A DNA stretch of 64,000 nt. Source: Candidatus Villigracilis saccharophilus (GTDB lineage: Bacteria; Chloroflexota; Anaerolineae; Anaerolineales; Villigracilaceae). The stretch lies in NCBI GenBank assembly GCA_016709305.1, contig JADJNA010000051.1, positions 31,541-95,540 on the forward strand, read 5' to 3'. Shown here in pieces: positions 24,843-34,012 of this stretch (position 1 is its first letter; every line of letters starts with the position of its first letter). The notes beneath the pieces are model-generated. The model saw nothing but the letters and a program-made list of their open reading frames with translations. It was not told the DNA's origin and ran no database searches. A program made the translations under genes and the position numbers.

Positions 24843-24871
24843 AGTTTACATTAGAGCAGGATGAGTGTCAA
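24843..24871 (-). promoter_or_regulatory. Near-consensus sigma70-type promoter for the leader/ABC operon
   Basis: On the minus strand, TTGACA (24871-24866, perfect -35) is separated by exactly 17 bases from TAAACT (24848-24843, 4/6 of TATAAT). It starts at the last codon of glnS and points to the leader ORF, so the ABC genes are not simply dependent on glnS transcription. Confidence 0.75.
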
Positions 24872-24873
24872 GG

Positions 24874-26544
24874 CTATTTGCCTTTTTTCTCGATTTTTGA
24901 CCATGCATCCTTAAGATTCACTGTCAGATTGAATACGGGCTTCTCGGATGTCGAGTCGGCGTCAACGCAGAAATATCCCTGGCGTTCAAACTGATAACGG
25001 GAACCAACTTCGGCTGAGGAAAGAGACGGTTCCACATATCCCGTTGAGATGGTCAGCGAATTGGGGTTGATGCACGCGAGGAAGCCTTCATCGCCTTCCT
25101 CAGGATCTTCCTTGGTGAAGAGACGATCATAGAGTCGTATTTCCGCTTCTTTGGCATGCTGCGCTGAGACCCAATGAATCGTTGATTTCACCTTGCGCCC
25201 GTCGGCCGAATCACCGCCGCGCGTGGTGGGATCGTATGTGGCGTGGACTTCGATCACTTCGCCTTTGTCATCCTTGACAACGTCCGTGCATTTTATAAAG
25301 TATGCGTAACGTAAACGAACTTCATTGCCGGGAAACAAACGATAGTACTTCGGCGGGGGAGTCTCGCGGAAATCATCCTGCTCGATGTAAAGCACCTTCG
25401 AGAACGGAACTTTACGCGTGCCAGCATTCGGGTCTTCTGGATTATTGACCGCGTCCATCTCTTCGGTTTGGCCATCGGGATAATTATCGATCACCACTTT
25501 CAAGGGTTTGATAACAGCCATGCGGCGCAGGGAAGTTTTATTCAAATCCTCACGTACGCATGCCTCAAGCAAGGATACATCACTGACGCTGTAATTTTTT
25601 GCCACGCCAACTTTGCGGATAAATTCAAGAATGGCTTCCGCAGTATATCCACGGCGGCGCATGGCGCGCAGGGTTGGCATGCGCGGATCGTCCCAGCCGT
25701 TGACAACTTTCTCTTCCACAAGCCGTCGCAGTTTGCGTTTGCTCATTACAGTGTAGGTCATATTCAAACGCGCAAACTCGATCTGGCGCGGCTTGAACAC
25801 GCCCAACTGCTCTGGGAACCACTCGTATAGCGGACGATGATTTTCGTACTCCAACGAACACAACGAATGGGTGATGCCTTCCATCGAGTCGTTTTGTCCG
25901 TGTGTCCAATCGTACATCGGGTAGATCTTCCACTTCTCGCCTGTGCGGTGATGAGGCTGATGTACAATGCGATACATGGCAGGGTCGCGCATATTGATGT
26001 TGGGATGCGACATGTCGATCTTGGCGCGTAAGATGCGTGAACCGTCAGGGAACTCGCCATTCTTCATGCGTTCCAGTAAGTCCATGTTTTCTTCCACATC
26101 GCGGTCGCGAAATGGGGAATTTTTCCCTGGTGTGGTCAATGTGCCGCGGTTGGCGCTGACCTCCTCAGGCGTTTGATCGTCCACGTAGGCTTTGCCCATC
26201 AAAACCAATTTTTTGGCCCACTCGTACAACTCGTCAAAATAATCTGAAGCGTAAGTCACCCTCACCCATTCAATGCCGAGCCAGCGCGCATCATCTTCAA
26301 TCGCTTCCACAAACTCTGTCTCTTCCTTCGCGGGGTTGGTGTCATCGAATCGCAGGATCAACTCGCCGTTATTTTCTTTCGCGATGAGGTAGTCGATCAT
26401 GAACGCCTTCACATGTCCGATGTGTAAATAGCCATTCGGTTCAGGAGGCAGGCGCGTGCGAACGTAGTTGAAGCGTCCGCTCTTCAAATCTTCCGCAACC
26501 GCCTCGCGGATAAAATCAGTAGGTTTGGTTTCTTCGTCACTCAT
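24874..26544 (-). CDS. glnS: Glutaminyl-tRNA synthetase
   Basis: 556 residues. This class Ic synthetase charges tRNA-Gln directly. The HIGH motif is intact (PNGYLHIGHVKAFMIDYL) and the KMSKS loop reads VMSKRKLRRLV. The GlnRS-specific features are RFDDTNPAKEE, DPRMPTLRAMRRRGY and a full two-barrel C-terminal anticodon domain (GSRYQFERQGYFCVD). Length is close to E. coli GlnRS. The tRNA-Gln(CUG) gene lies about 580 bases away on the opposite strand. Confidence 0.97.
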   Translation of the reverse strand: MSDEETKPTDFIREAVAEDLKSGRFNYVRTRLPPEPNGYLHIGHVKAFMIDYLIAKENNGELILRFDDTNPAKEETEFVEAIEDDARWLGIEWVRVTYASDYFDELYEWAKKLVLMGKAYVDDQTPEEVSANRGTLTTPGKNSPFRDRDVEENMDLLERMKNGEFPDGSRILRAKIDMSHPNINMRDPAMYRIVHQPHHRTGEKWKIYPMYDWTHGQNDSMEGITHSLCSLEYENHRPLYEWFPEQLGVFKPRQIEFARLNMTYTVMSKRKLRRLVEEKVVNGWDDPRMPTLRAMRRRGYTAEAILEFIRKVGVAKNYSVSDVSLLEACVREDLNKTSLRRMAVIKPLKVVIDNYPDGQTEEMDAVNNPEDPNAGTRKVPFSKVLYIEQDDFRETPPPKYYRLFPGNEVRLRYAYFIKCTDVVKDDKGEVIEVHATYDPTTRGGDSADGRKVKSTIHWVSAQHAKEAEIRLYDRLFTKEDPEEGDEGFLACINPNSLTISTGYVEPSLSSAEVGSRYQFERQGYFCVDADSTSEKPVFNLTVNLKDAWSKIEKKGK

Positions 26545-26715
26545 GGATGTATTGCCTTCAAAATGAATTTCAGGGAGATGTGGAACCGCCTCTTTTTAAC
26601 CTTTGATTTGATACGCTAAAGAGGAATTTTCTCTGCCCTGATGGTTGGTGTGTTTTCGTCTGCAATTATAACAAACGACAGGGATGATTTATAATTTCAA
26701 GTGGAGGAACATCCC

Positions 26716-27072
26716 ATGACTGAATCTGATAATTCAAAGACAAATTTTGCGGGTACATATTTTGACCGCGACTCTGTCCTGCGCATTGCGCGCCTCGCCA
26801 ATATTTTTGCCTGGGCATCATTGATCTACTATGCAGTGCAGGTTGGGCTGACGTTGACTGTCTTCATGCTCCAGATCTTGCGCGGGTTGATCACTCTTCC
26901 AGGCTTCACTGATATTATCCAACAACTTATGTGGATACTTCAACCCGCGCTACCAGCTTTATGGAACTTTATCGGTTTGCAGGCGGTTGGCAAAGTACTG
27001 CTTATTTTCATGGATATGGAAGATAACACTCGCCGCGCCGCGCGCGCTGTCCGCGCTGACACAGGTAAATAA
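26716..27072 (+). CDS. Small membrane protein of unknown function
   Basis: 118 residues from the ATG at 26716, preceded by GGAGG (26703-26707); an in-frame GTG at 26701 lies upstream of that site. A hydrophilic N-terminus with FAGTYFDRDSVLRIARLANI is followed by two hydrophobic segments (residues ~29-52 and ~70-95) and a charged tail (DNTRRAARAVRADTGK). TATAAT at 26690-26695 is a likely -10. The family is not recognised; orthologues of this type occur as short membrane proteins in Anaerolineae. It precedes the tRNA-Gln gene. Confidence 0.7.
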   Translation: MTESDNSKTNFAGTYFDRDSVLRIARLANIFAWASLIYYAVQVGLTLTVFMLQILRGLITLPGFTDIIQQLMWILQPALPALWNFIGLQAVGKVLLIFMDMEDNTRRAARAVRADTGK

Positions 27073-27077
27073 ATCCC

Positions 27078-27106
27078 TTGCCTATGCCCTGACTGCATGA
27101 TAAAAT
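27078..27106 (+). promoter_or_regulatory. Promoter of tRNA-Gln
   Basis: TTGCCT (27078-27083), a 17-base spacer and TAAAAT (27101-27106) with an upstream TG (TGATAAAAT). The tRNA begins 18 bases after the -10 box. Confidence 0.65.
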
Positions 27107-27123
27107 ACCGTCCGCTGGTTTAT

Positions 27124-27194
27124 TGGGGAATCGTACAACGGCAGTACACGTCCCTCTGGAGGATGGTATCTTGGTTCGAATCCAGGTTCCCCAG
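27124..27194 (+). tRNA. tRNA-Gln (anticodon CUG)
   Basis: A 71-base cloverleaf. The acceptor stem TGGGGAA/TTCCCCA is perfect, the D stem is GTAC/GTAC, and the anticodon stem CGTCC/GGATG has one G-T pair. The loop CTCTGGA has anticodon CTG after T33, and the T loop is TTCGAAT. The discriminator base is G73, as expected for glutamine. A full CCA end is not encoded (GCTA). It lies near glnS and ends at a terminator. Confidence 0.93.
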
Positions 27195-27196
27195 CT

Positions 27197-27235
27197 AAGA
27201 GACTCTCTTTTTTTGGAGAGTCTCTTTTATTTTTA
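27197..27235 (+). terminator. Terminator of tRNA-Gln
   Basis: AAGAGACTCTC (27197-27207) pairs with GAGAGTCTCTT (27216-27226), followed by TTATTTTT. It starts 2 bases after the tRNA. Confidence 0.85.
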
Positions 27236-27293
27236 AGCTTGTATATGCTAAATACGCAGGTAAAATAACTCAAAATTAGAAACAGGAGAATTC

Positions 27294-27629
27294 ATGAAAA
27301 CTGAAAGCGGTTTGGAATACGTTGAGATCGAAGCAGGCACAGGCGATCAGGCCAAAGCGGGGAAAACTGTCCGCGTCCATTACACAGGGAAATTCCTTGA
27401 CGGTAAAGTCTTTGACAGCTCGGTCACTCGCGGCGATCCGCTTGAGTTTCCGCTGGGCGCGGGGCGTGTGATCAAAGGCTGGGATGAAGGCATTGCCTTG
27501 ATGAAAGTCGGCGGCAAGGCGCAATTGACCATCCCGCCGCAATTGGCCTACGGTGAGCGCGGCGCTGGCGGAGTGATTCCGCCCAATGCCACACTTGTTT
27601 TTGATGTGGAATTAATTTCCGTAAAATAA
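27294..27629 (+). CDS. FKBP-type peptidyl-prolyl cis-trans isomerase
   Basis: 111 residues with an AGGAG site. It is a single FKBP domain without signal peptide, so cytosolic. Family motifs are VHYTGKFLDGKVFDSS, FPLGAGRVIKGWDEGIA, AQLTIPPQLAYGERGAGGVI and PPNATLVFDVELISV. Active-site aromatic residues (Tyr, Phe, Trp) are all in place. It catalyses Xaa-Pro isomerisation during folding. It is monocistronic, closed by a strong terminator. Confidence 0.96.
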   Translation: MKTESGLEYVEIEAGTGDQAKAGKTVRVHYTGKFLDGKVFDSSVTRGDPLEFPLGAGRVIKGWDEGIALMKVGGKAQLTIPPQLAYGERGAGGVIPPNATLVFDVELISVK

Positions 27630-27687
27630 TCGACTGCTCTACCTTGCATAACTCATATCGCGATATTTAAAAATCCACTACGTGAAA

Positions 27688-27731
27688 AAAAATAATGGCC
27701 ATGCTGTTTTACAAGCATGGCCATTATTTTT
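27688..27731. terminator. Bidirectional terminator between FKBP and the subtilase
   Basis: A perfect 18-bp stem (27688-27705 with 27714-27731) around an 8-base loop, with A and T runs on either side. It serves the convergent FKBP (+) and subtilase (-) genes. Confidence 0.9.
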
Positions 27732-27759
27732 ACATATTAAGAAAGACGATCAAAATCTA

Positions 27760-30700
27760 TTATGGAAGTGGGAGTCCATCCCAGTTTCCTGCGATCGGTA
27801 CATCGCCAGGCAGGCCAAAGGCGAATGTGACATCTGCAAAGCCAAGCGTGTTCGAATTTCGCAGATAGAATGAGCCGTTACGATAAATTCCGATCGTATC
27901 CAACCCATCATTGTTCCAGTCACCAACGATAGGTTGGTCGCCCGGCAAGCCATAATTGATCGCTATATCAGCAAATCCGCTTGTGTTCGTATTCCTCAGG
28001 AAGATCGCGCCGTTGCTCGGTCGGAACACGCCAACGGTATCGATTCCGTCGCCATTCCAATCGCCTGCAACCGGTACGTCTCCTGGATTGCCTAGTGAGA
28101 AGCTAATATCAGCTGGTCCGGCATCATTGGTATTGCGCAGGTAGAAGGTGCCATTGCGATAAACGCCGATCGTGTCAGTCCCGTCGTTGTTCCAGTCACC
28201 GACTACTGGCAGGTCACCGGGCAGGCCAAAAGCGAATGCGAGATTTGCGAAACCGACCGTATTGGAGTTGCGCAGGTAGTAGATGCCGTTGCGATACACA
28301 CCAATCGTGGCTGTGCCGTTTCCATCCCAATCACCAGCTACTGGAACATCTCCAGCGAGACCGTAATTAATCGCTATATCCGCAAATCCTGGCGTATTAT
28401 CGTTCTTGAGGTACAAAAGACCATTGCCTGGGCGGAAAACCCCGACTGTATCTTTGATCACGGTGGGTGTGATGAAGCGCAGAACTTCGGCTGTGTTGAC
28501 CGCATTGTGTTGATGCAGCAGCAGCAAACCCTTGGAATGATTGACCACGATGTTGGTCTTATTGTAGCTAATGTCCAATGTGGGAGAGTAAAGAGCATTA
28601 TCATCCCAGGCTGGTGATCCGAAAATTCGGCTGGGTAGCAGAGAAGGATTGATTTGCAACATCGTAATGCATCATGTCGCTCATGTCCACCACGCCAACC
28701 GCTTCACGCGTAAAGGTCACCACGTAGAAGTCGAAATCAGTATTTACCTTAGTCAGGCCCAAGGCTTTCCAACAACACATTCATAGTCATGGCGTTGTTG
28801 TTGAAAGCGTTGGTGTTAGCTGCGCCGCCACCAGTTAATGAAATCTTCAATACCGCAGACAAAGGATGGGATTGAGCACAGCACTGAAACCATTGTGTCT
28901 GTGCCGCCGGTGTTGGTATTGTAAAGCACGTAATCGTCAAAACCATCCTCATTGGTATCGATATAGATATCGAATTCAACTGCGCTAAGGGTATCCCAAT
29001 CGCCATGAGTGGCAATGCTAAAGAACGCAGCTTTGCCAACAACCGTGGATGTGAAATCGGAGATAGCGCCGATATATTTCAGGTCTGCCGCGTTGTTGGA
29101 GAATGTGCTCCAGGTATCATTGGGGCTTTCACCCATCAATTCGCTGATATAAACCAGGGATCCATCATCCACTGTGTCCACTGGGATGCCGCTCGGGGTC
29201 AGGCTCAAAGTCCCAATTTCAGCGGCTGGCAGAGTGATGCTGGTTTCAGCTACGCCCATGTTAGAAGCGGGTCGCGCGGCAATATGGACCGGCACACGCA
29301 CCATTGGGGAGGAGCCTGTTGAAGTCATGACAACATAGCCACCGCCTTCGCTGAAGCGTTCGCGTCCGGTTGCGATCGTTTTATCCCGTGCGCGTGTGAG
29401 TAAGGCAGCATCAAGGCTCACTTGAACCTTAATTTCAACGGTGCCATAGGCTGGGACTGTGACAGGGTTGGAAATTGCAACATTGCCGGCGCTTAAAAGT
29501 GTGAACGTAAGTCCCGGATTGGTCGCTGAAAGATAGCGTGAATCAAAGGTCACGTTGTAGCTTTCTGAAGCACCGCCCATATTGGACAGGGTGATGCTTT
29601 TTACGATGGTCTTGTCAACGCCGGTCAAACTATTTACTACTTCAACGGAACCAAAGGATATATTGACTTGTCCGGGGTTGTTTTTGTAGTATGCTATCAC
29701 ATTCGACGAGGCGGCATTCGGAACATTGACACGCCCGGCGCCAACACGGGTGGGTGTATATTTATTTCCTGTTAAGCTTGGCCCGGTGAATAGATCATTG
29801 GTCGCTGTATTCATGGCAAGCGCCTTGAGTTCAGCTACTGTCCAATCTGGGTGGATTTCCCTCAGGAGGGCCATCACGCCTGCAATATGCGGCGCAGCCA
29901 TTGAGGTTCCGCTTATATTCTCGCCTTGATTCCCGGTTCTATTTGATGTGGATAAAATGGTATCGCCGGGGGCGGTGATGTCGGGCTTGAGCATCGTACC
30001 GCCTCTTGCCGGTCCGCGGGAAGTAAACGTTGAAACATTGTCCACCACTGGTGATCGTAACTACGCCGGCCAGCAGATTAGTCTTAAGGGTTGTACCAGT
30101 TGCCTGGGTTGTACCCATAACAGGGATTGGTGGGTTAGCATCAGTGCCGCTGGTCCCGTACCACCAGGATCGGTTGTTATTGTTTGCGATCAATACGCCA
30201 ATCGCGCCCGCGATCTTGGGCGTTTGTTCCCTTTTCATCAAAAGAACAACCACCGCGATTGATCAACGCGATTTTGCCGCTAACATGCCGGCTGCGTGGC
30301 TGCACAGCCAAGGCCTGTGGCGTGGAATAAGTGAGATCGCCGGATTGGTTGAGCGGCTCTGGGGCCCAAATAGGCTGTCGAGGCAGGGTAAAGGTCAACA
30401 GGTGCCTGTGGAGTTAGCGCCGTCGTCGCTGTTACTTCGAACGCGCTCAAGACCCGCGATCCACGCTGCTGGCAACGCTGATCGCGTATGGTGCAACGGC
30501 CGGGGAACCGGTAACATAGTACACATCGCCGCTATTGCCGGCCGAAGCTACCACGATCACGCCGGCTTTCGCGGCATTGTCAGTAGCGATTGCATCCGGG
30601 TCAGTGGGAGAGCCATAGGAAGAGCCCAGCGACATGTTGATCACATCCAAATGATCGCTAAGATCGCCATCATTGTTGGGATCCATGGCCCATTCGATTG

Positions 30701-31697
30701 CCGAAACAACCACGTCTGTTGTTCCACCGCAGCCGAAAACACGCAGGGCGTACAGGTCAGCTTTGGGAGCTACGCCTGGACCAATGCGGAATTTAGAAAT
30801 ATATTCGTTCGAAGTCAGGTCTTTCAATGTCGCGTAGGTATCAGCGCCAGCTTCCACGTAGGTGCTTCCGTCTGCATTGACACCAAAACCAGCCGCCGAG
30901 CCGGCTACATGGCTGCCATGTCCGCCGCACTCCATCGGGTCGTCGTCAGGAGCGATAATGGGGTTGGCGGCATTTGCATCATATGCATCGCCCACAAAGT
31001 CCCATCCGCCGACAACTTTGGCTGTCGGGAAAAGATTTCCCGCTTCGCCAAGTGTTGTGAAATCCTGACCGGTGTAAACGCCTGAACCGCCAAAGTTTGT
31101 ATGGAGATAATCAATGCCGGTATCAATGATACCGATCGTGATATTGTCTCCCTGATAAAAACTTGAGCCGCCCCAAACCTGAGGTGCGCCGATCAAGGGT
31201 ACGCTGGTGGTGTGGTCTACTTCTTTGGAGATGATTGGGTGGATTGCCTTGACCCCGGGCATTGCCGCAAGTTTTTTCAGGACGGAGGTATCCACCTGCA
31301 TCCAGATACCATTGTATGCTTTTTGCGCTCGGAACATTTCTGTGGATTGAATGCCCGCTTTTCGAAGTGCGCTCATAAAGCTTGTTTGTTGTTCTTTGAT
31401 TAAATTTACCTGTCTGATGGTTGCCTGCGCCTCTCTTTGATTTTTATCAAAGAGGACTGCGGCGGGTGTATCAGCCATTTCAACCACAATGCCGACCGGG
31501 CCTTTTCGGGTTGCCAGACTTCCGTAAAAATTTTGTACCTCATCCAAGGTGACTTGGGAGATTGATGCTTTTTCCCTTACTGGCGGGGTCGCCCCTTGTG
31601 CGTTTGCCACACCTGCGACTTGTGATAATGCCATGACAAACACGATCATGGCCGCAAGGATGCGAAAAAGCCTTTGGGAGGTTTGTTGCTTAATCAT
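27760..31697 (-). pseudogene. Secreted S8 subtilisin-like protease with PA domain and C-terminal repeats, multiply frameshifted
   Basis: The start at 31697 has AAGGAG. The N-terminal segment (31697-30447) has a signal peptide (FRILAAMIVFVMALSQVAG, ending ANAQG), an I9-type propeptide, catalytic Asp (TIGIIDTGIDY) and His (CGGHGSHVAGSAAG). A PA insert (~30400-30030; GKIALINRGGCSFDEK, AGAIGVLIANNNN) sits between His and Ser. The catalytic Ser region (SGTSMAAPHIAGVMALL) lies in 30048-28816. C-terminal 45-residue GDW repeats end at 27760. At least seven frame changes separate these parts, but each segment retains a well-conserved protein sequence and I saw no clear in-frame nonsense substitution. 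The breaks sit largely at GGG/CCC-type runs. An intact ~1,300-residue extracellular protease is the likely ancestor, or the real gene if the indels are sequencing errors. Confidence 0.85.
27765..28458 (-). repeat. Tandem 45-residue GDW(N/D)xDGxDTIGVYR repeats
   Basis: The C-terminal region of the subtilase carries about five and a half copies of a 45-47 residue unit. Examples are GDVPVAGDWDGNGTATIGVY, GDLPVVGDWNNDGTDTIGVY and GDQPIVGDWNNDGLDTIGIY, each followed by RNG, YLRNSNT and an FG-L-P end. The Asp-rich motif resembles calcium-binding FG-GAP/VCBS-like blades. The ~135-base period is also visible in the DNA, which may promote recombination. Confidence 0.88.
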
Positions 31698-32369
31698 AGA
31701 TAATTCTCCTTGTTACGAAAAATGTGAACCAATGATATTCGAACTCTGAGCATAGCCTATCTTCTTGTTCTACGGACGCGTACCTCCTTGATTAAATTAA
31801 GTTTTTAAATTCTCCTGCCGGTCAAGGCAAGATCAACTCACTGGTAAAAATCATATTTATTAATGGATTTACCAGAAAATTTAATATAAACGAAAAAAAC
31901 AATTACCTGACAGGGAATTGTTTTTTTGATGGCTTAAATTTTCACACAGACGGTGAAATCCTCTGAAAAGGATAATGGAAGAGATAGGTAGGAAATCAAA
32001 TAAAATCAATGCGTCTCCCATATAAGCTCGACTTTTGTCGCTTTTACCAATAGATTAATATTATTGTTTTTGATTGCACCGATAATGGATTTTTCTAAAT
32101 ACCCATCCGAGAAGGCTCAGATATATTTTTAAAAAATAGGTTAACTTCCCACTTGCCTATATTGTCTGCTTATTAATAAAACCGGTAAAAATTTGATGCC
32201 AACTTCTGCCCGTAGTCAGGTTAATTATTAATTCAACCTTACGATTTTGCAAGTATAACATAAGAGATAATTGCTTACAAACATTTGACTGAGGCGGTGT
32301 TTTGATGGTTTGTATGCTGGGGCACGAAAATATCTGTAAACAAAATTTGATATTCTCAATTTCTTCTGT
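31698..32369. other. AT-rich intergenic region without a gene
   Basis: This 672-base stretch holds no credible ORF. It contains the subtilase upstream region on its left, one terminator-like hairpin (31893-31927) and many A/T runs. I see no tRNA, riboswitch or repeat that I can name. Confidence 0.6.
31893..31927. terminator. Orphan terminator-like hairpin
   Basis: AAAAAACAATTACC pairs with GG-GAATTGTTTTTT around TGACA, with T runs on both strands. It lies ~440 bases beyond the lysE stop and ~200 bases before the subtilase start, so it may end a small transcript or lysE readthrough. Confidence 0.55.
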
Positions 32370-32972
32370 TCAGGAAATCAGCGCGAAGAACCCGAAGGTG
32401 AATATGATTAAACCCGAGGCGCGGTTGATCCATAGCATAAGATTTTGGGTTATATGATCGCGCATCAAGCTGACGCCGAAGCTGAGTGCCAGCCACCAGG
32501 CTGCGGATCCTGCAAATACTCCTGCCACAAGCAGGATGGGCGAGCCTGTGCTGCCAAGAGATATGGTTCGCAAAGATCGCGGCAAATGAAAGATGGTCAT
32601 CAGGTTGGTGATGGTTAGGAGGAAGGTGGAAATGTATGCGCCGAAATACCCGCTTTGACTGGTCTGCGCGGCATGGTTGGCTGGTTTTTCAAGAAATGTT
32701 TTTACGCCGAGATATATCAGAAAAAATCCGCCAATGAGGTGAAACCAGAAGGTATTATCCATCAGCACGTTTGTGATCACGGTCAATCCGAATGCTGCGA
32801 TCGAGCCGTACGCCATGTCTGCGCTGGCGGCGCCCATACCTGATAAAAAACCTTTTAATTTGCCTTCCGCCAATGTGCGGCGGATGCATAATATGCCGAT
32901 CGGTCCGACGGGGGCTGCAATTGAAATCCCAATCAGGAGACCGCGTAGAAACAAAGATAAGTTTTCAGTCAT
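32370..32972 (-). CDS. LysE/RhtB-family amino-acid exporter
   Basis: 200 residues with about six membrane helices. The family signature is at the N-terminus (GISIAAPVGPIGILCIRRTL), followed by GFLSGMGAASADMAYG. The second half (IYLGVKTF, then LLTITNLMTIFHLPRSL) also fits LysE. Such proteins export basic or other amino acids; the substrate is unknown. It is separated from secDF upstream by a strong terminator, so it probably has its own promoter. Confidence 0.9.
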   Translation of the reverse strand: MTENLSLFLRGLLIGISIAAPVGPIGILCIRRTLAEGKLKGFLSGMGAASADMAYGSIAAFGLTVITNVLMDNTFWFHLIGGFFLIYLGVKTFLEKPANHAAQTSQSGYFGAYISTFLLTITNLMTIFHLPRSLRTISLGSTGSPILLVAGVFAGSAAWWLALSFGVSLMRDHITQNLMLWINRASGLIIFTFGFFALIS

Positions 32973-33013
32973 GTGGTCTGCGTTTGAATACGATCAAGCT
33001 GTCCGCTGTAGGA

Positions 33014-33052
33014 ATCAAAAAGGGACATCGAAACTTGATGTCCCTTTTTGAT
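33014..33052. terminator. Terminator after secDF
   Basis: A perfect 16-bp stem (33014-33029 with 33037-33052), containing AAAAAGGGACATC and its complement, with A/T runs on both sides. It lies 5 bases beyond the secF stop. Confidence 0.9.
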
Positions 33053-33056
33053 TAAA

Positions 33057-34001
33057 TTAGACAACTGCTTCTTTCCGTTTGAACCAGGTAGTCCATTCGC
33101 GGTTTTCCCAGACGACCAGGATGGGCGCGGCATTGAAGATGGAAGAGTAAGTACCGCTGAAGATACCAACCAGCAGGATGATCACAAAGTGACGGATGCT
33201 GTCACCGCCGAATAAGACCAGCGCGAACAATGTGAACATCACAGTGAGCTGCGTGGTGATGGAGCGGTCCAGTGTTTGGACGATGGAGTGATTTACCATT
33301 TTTTCATATTCAACACGGCGATAGATCAATGAGTTTTCGCGCACACGGTCAAATACCACGATGGTGTCGTGTACCGAGAAGCCGATAACGGTCAGGAGCG
33401 CGGTTAAGAAGAGGGCGTCCGCTTCCCAGCCGAGGAGATAGCCGAGAATGGCTTCTACGCCGATAACAACCAGCACATCGTGCAGCATGGCGATGATGGC
33501 GGCTGTGCCGTAGCGATAGGCATGTTCCACGCTGCGGAATGCCCACCAGATATATCCCAGGATCGCGGCGGCGGCCAATAGAATGGCGTATCCAGCCGCG
33601 CGCGTTACTTCCGCTCCTACAGATGCGCTGACCGAGGTAAAGTTAAGCACGATCACCTTTGAGGAAAAACGGTTTTCCATTTCCGCAACGATCTTGCCTT
33701 TGGTCTCATCGGTCATTGTTCTGGAACGGATGGAAAAACCATCTTCTCCAAGGGATTGGACCAGCGGGTCGGCAATGGGTTGCTCGGAAGTTGAAAATTC
33801 CTCATACAGCTTTCCAATCTCTGTGTTGAGCGGACGCGCCCCTTCGAATTGCACTTCGAGCAGGGAACCGCCGCGAAAATCAACGCCGAGGATCAATGGG
33901 CTGGCTGATTTCTGCAAGTTCAACCCCATAAAGATTATGCCGGGGATGATCACAAGCAGGGAGATGAAAAAATAAAGGTAACGATTCTTAATGATATTCA
34001 T
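33057..34001 (-). CDS. secF: Protein translocase subunit SecF
   Basis: 314 residues with six membrane helices and an extracytoplasmic domain between helices 1 and 2. Motifs include LGVDFRGGSLLEVQFEG, AAAILGYIWWAFRSVEHAYR, TALLTVIGFSVHDTIVVFDR and RSITTQLTVMFTLFALVLFG. SecF works with SecD to pull proteins across the membrane using the proton gradient. It follows secD by 11 bases. Confidence 0.96.
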   Translation of the reverse strand: MNIIKNRYLYFFISLLVIIPGIIFMGLNLQKSASPLILGVDFRGGSLLEVQFEGARPLNTEIGKLYEEFSTSEQPIADPLVQSLGEDGFSIRSRTMTDETKGKIVAEMENRFSSKVIVLNFTSVSASVGAEVTRAAGYAILLAAAAILGYIWWAFRSVEHAYRYGTAAIIAMLHDVLVVIGVEAILGYLLGWEADALFLTALLTVIGFSVHDTIVVFDRVRENSLIYRRVEYEKMVNHSIVQTLDRSITTQLTVMFTLFALVLFGGDSIRHFVIILLVGIFSGTYSSIFNAAPILVVWENREWTTWFKRKEAVV

Positions 34002-34012
34002 TGCGCGCTCTC

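Noticed and set aside
30030..31085. Plus-strand 351-residue ORF opposite the subtilase
   Set aside because: It is antisense to conserved PA-domain and catalytic-domain coding on the minus strand, and its composition is that of a shadow frame.
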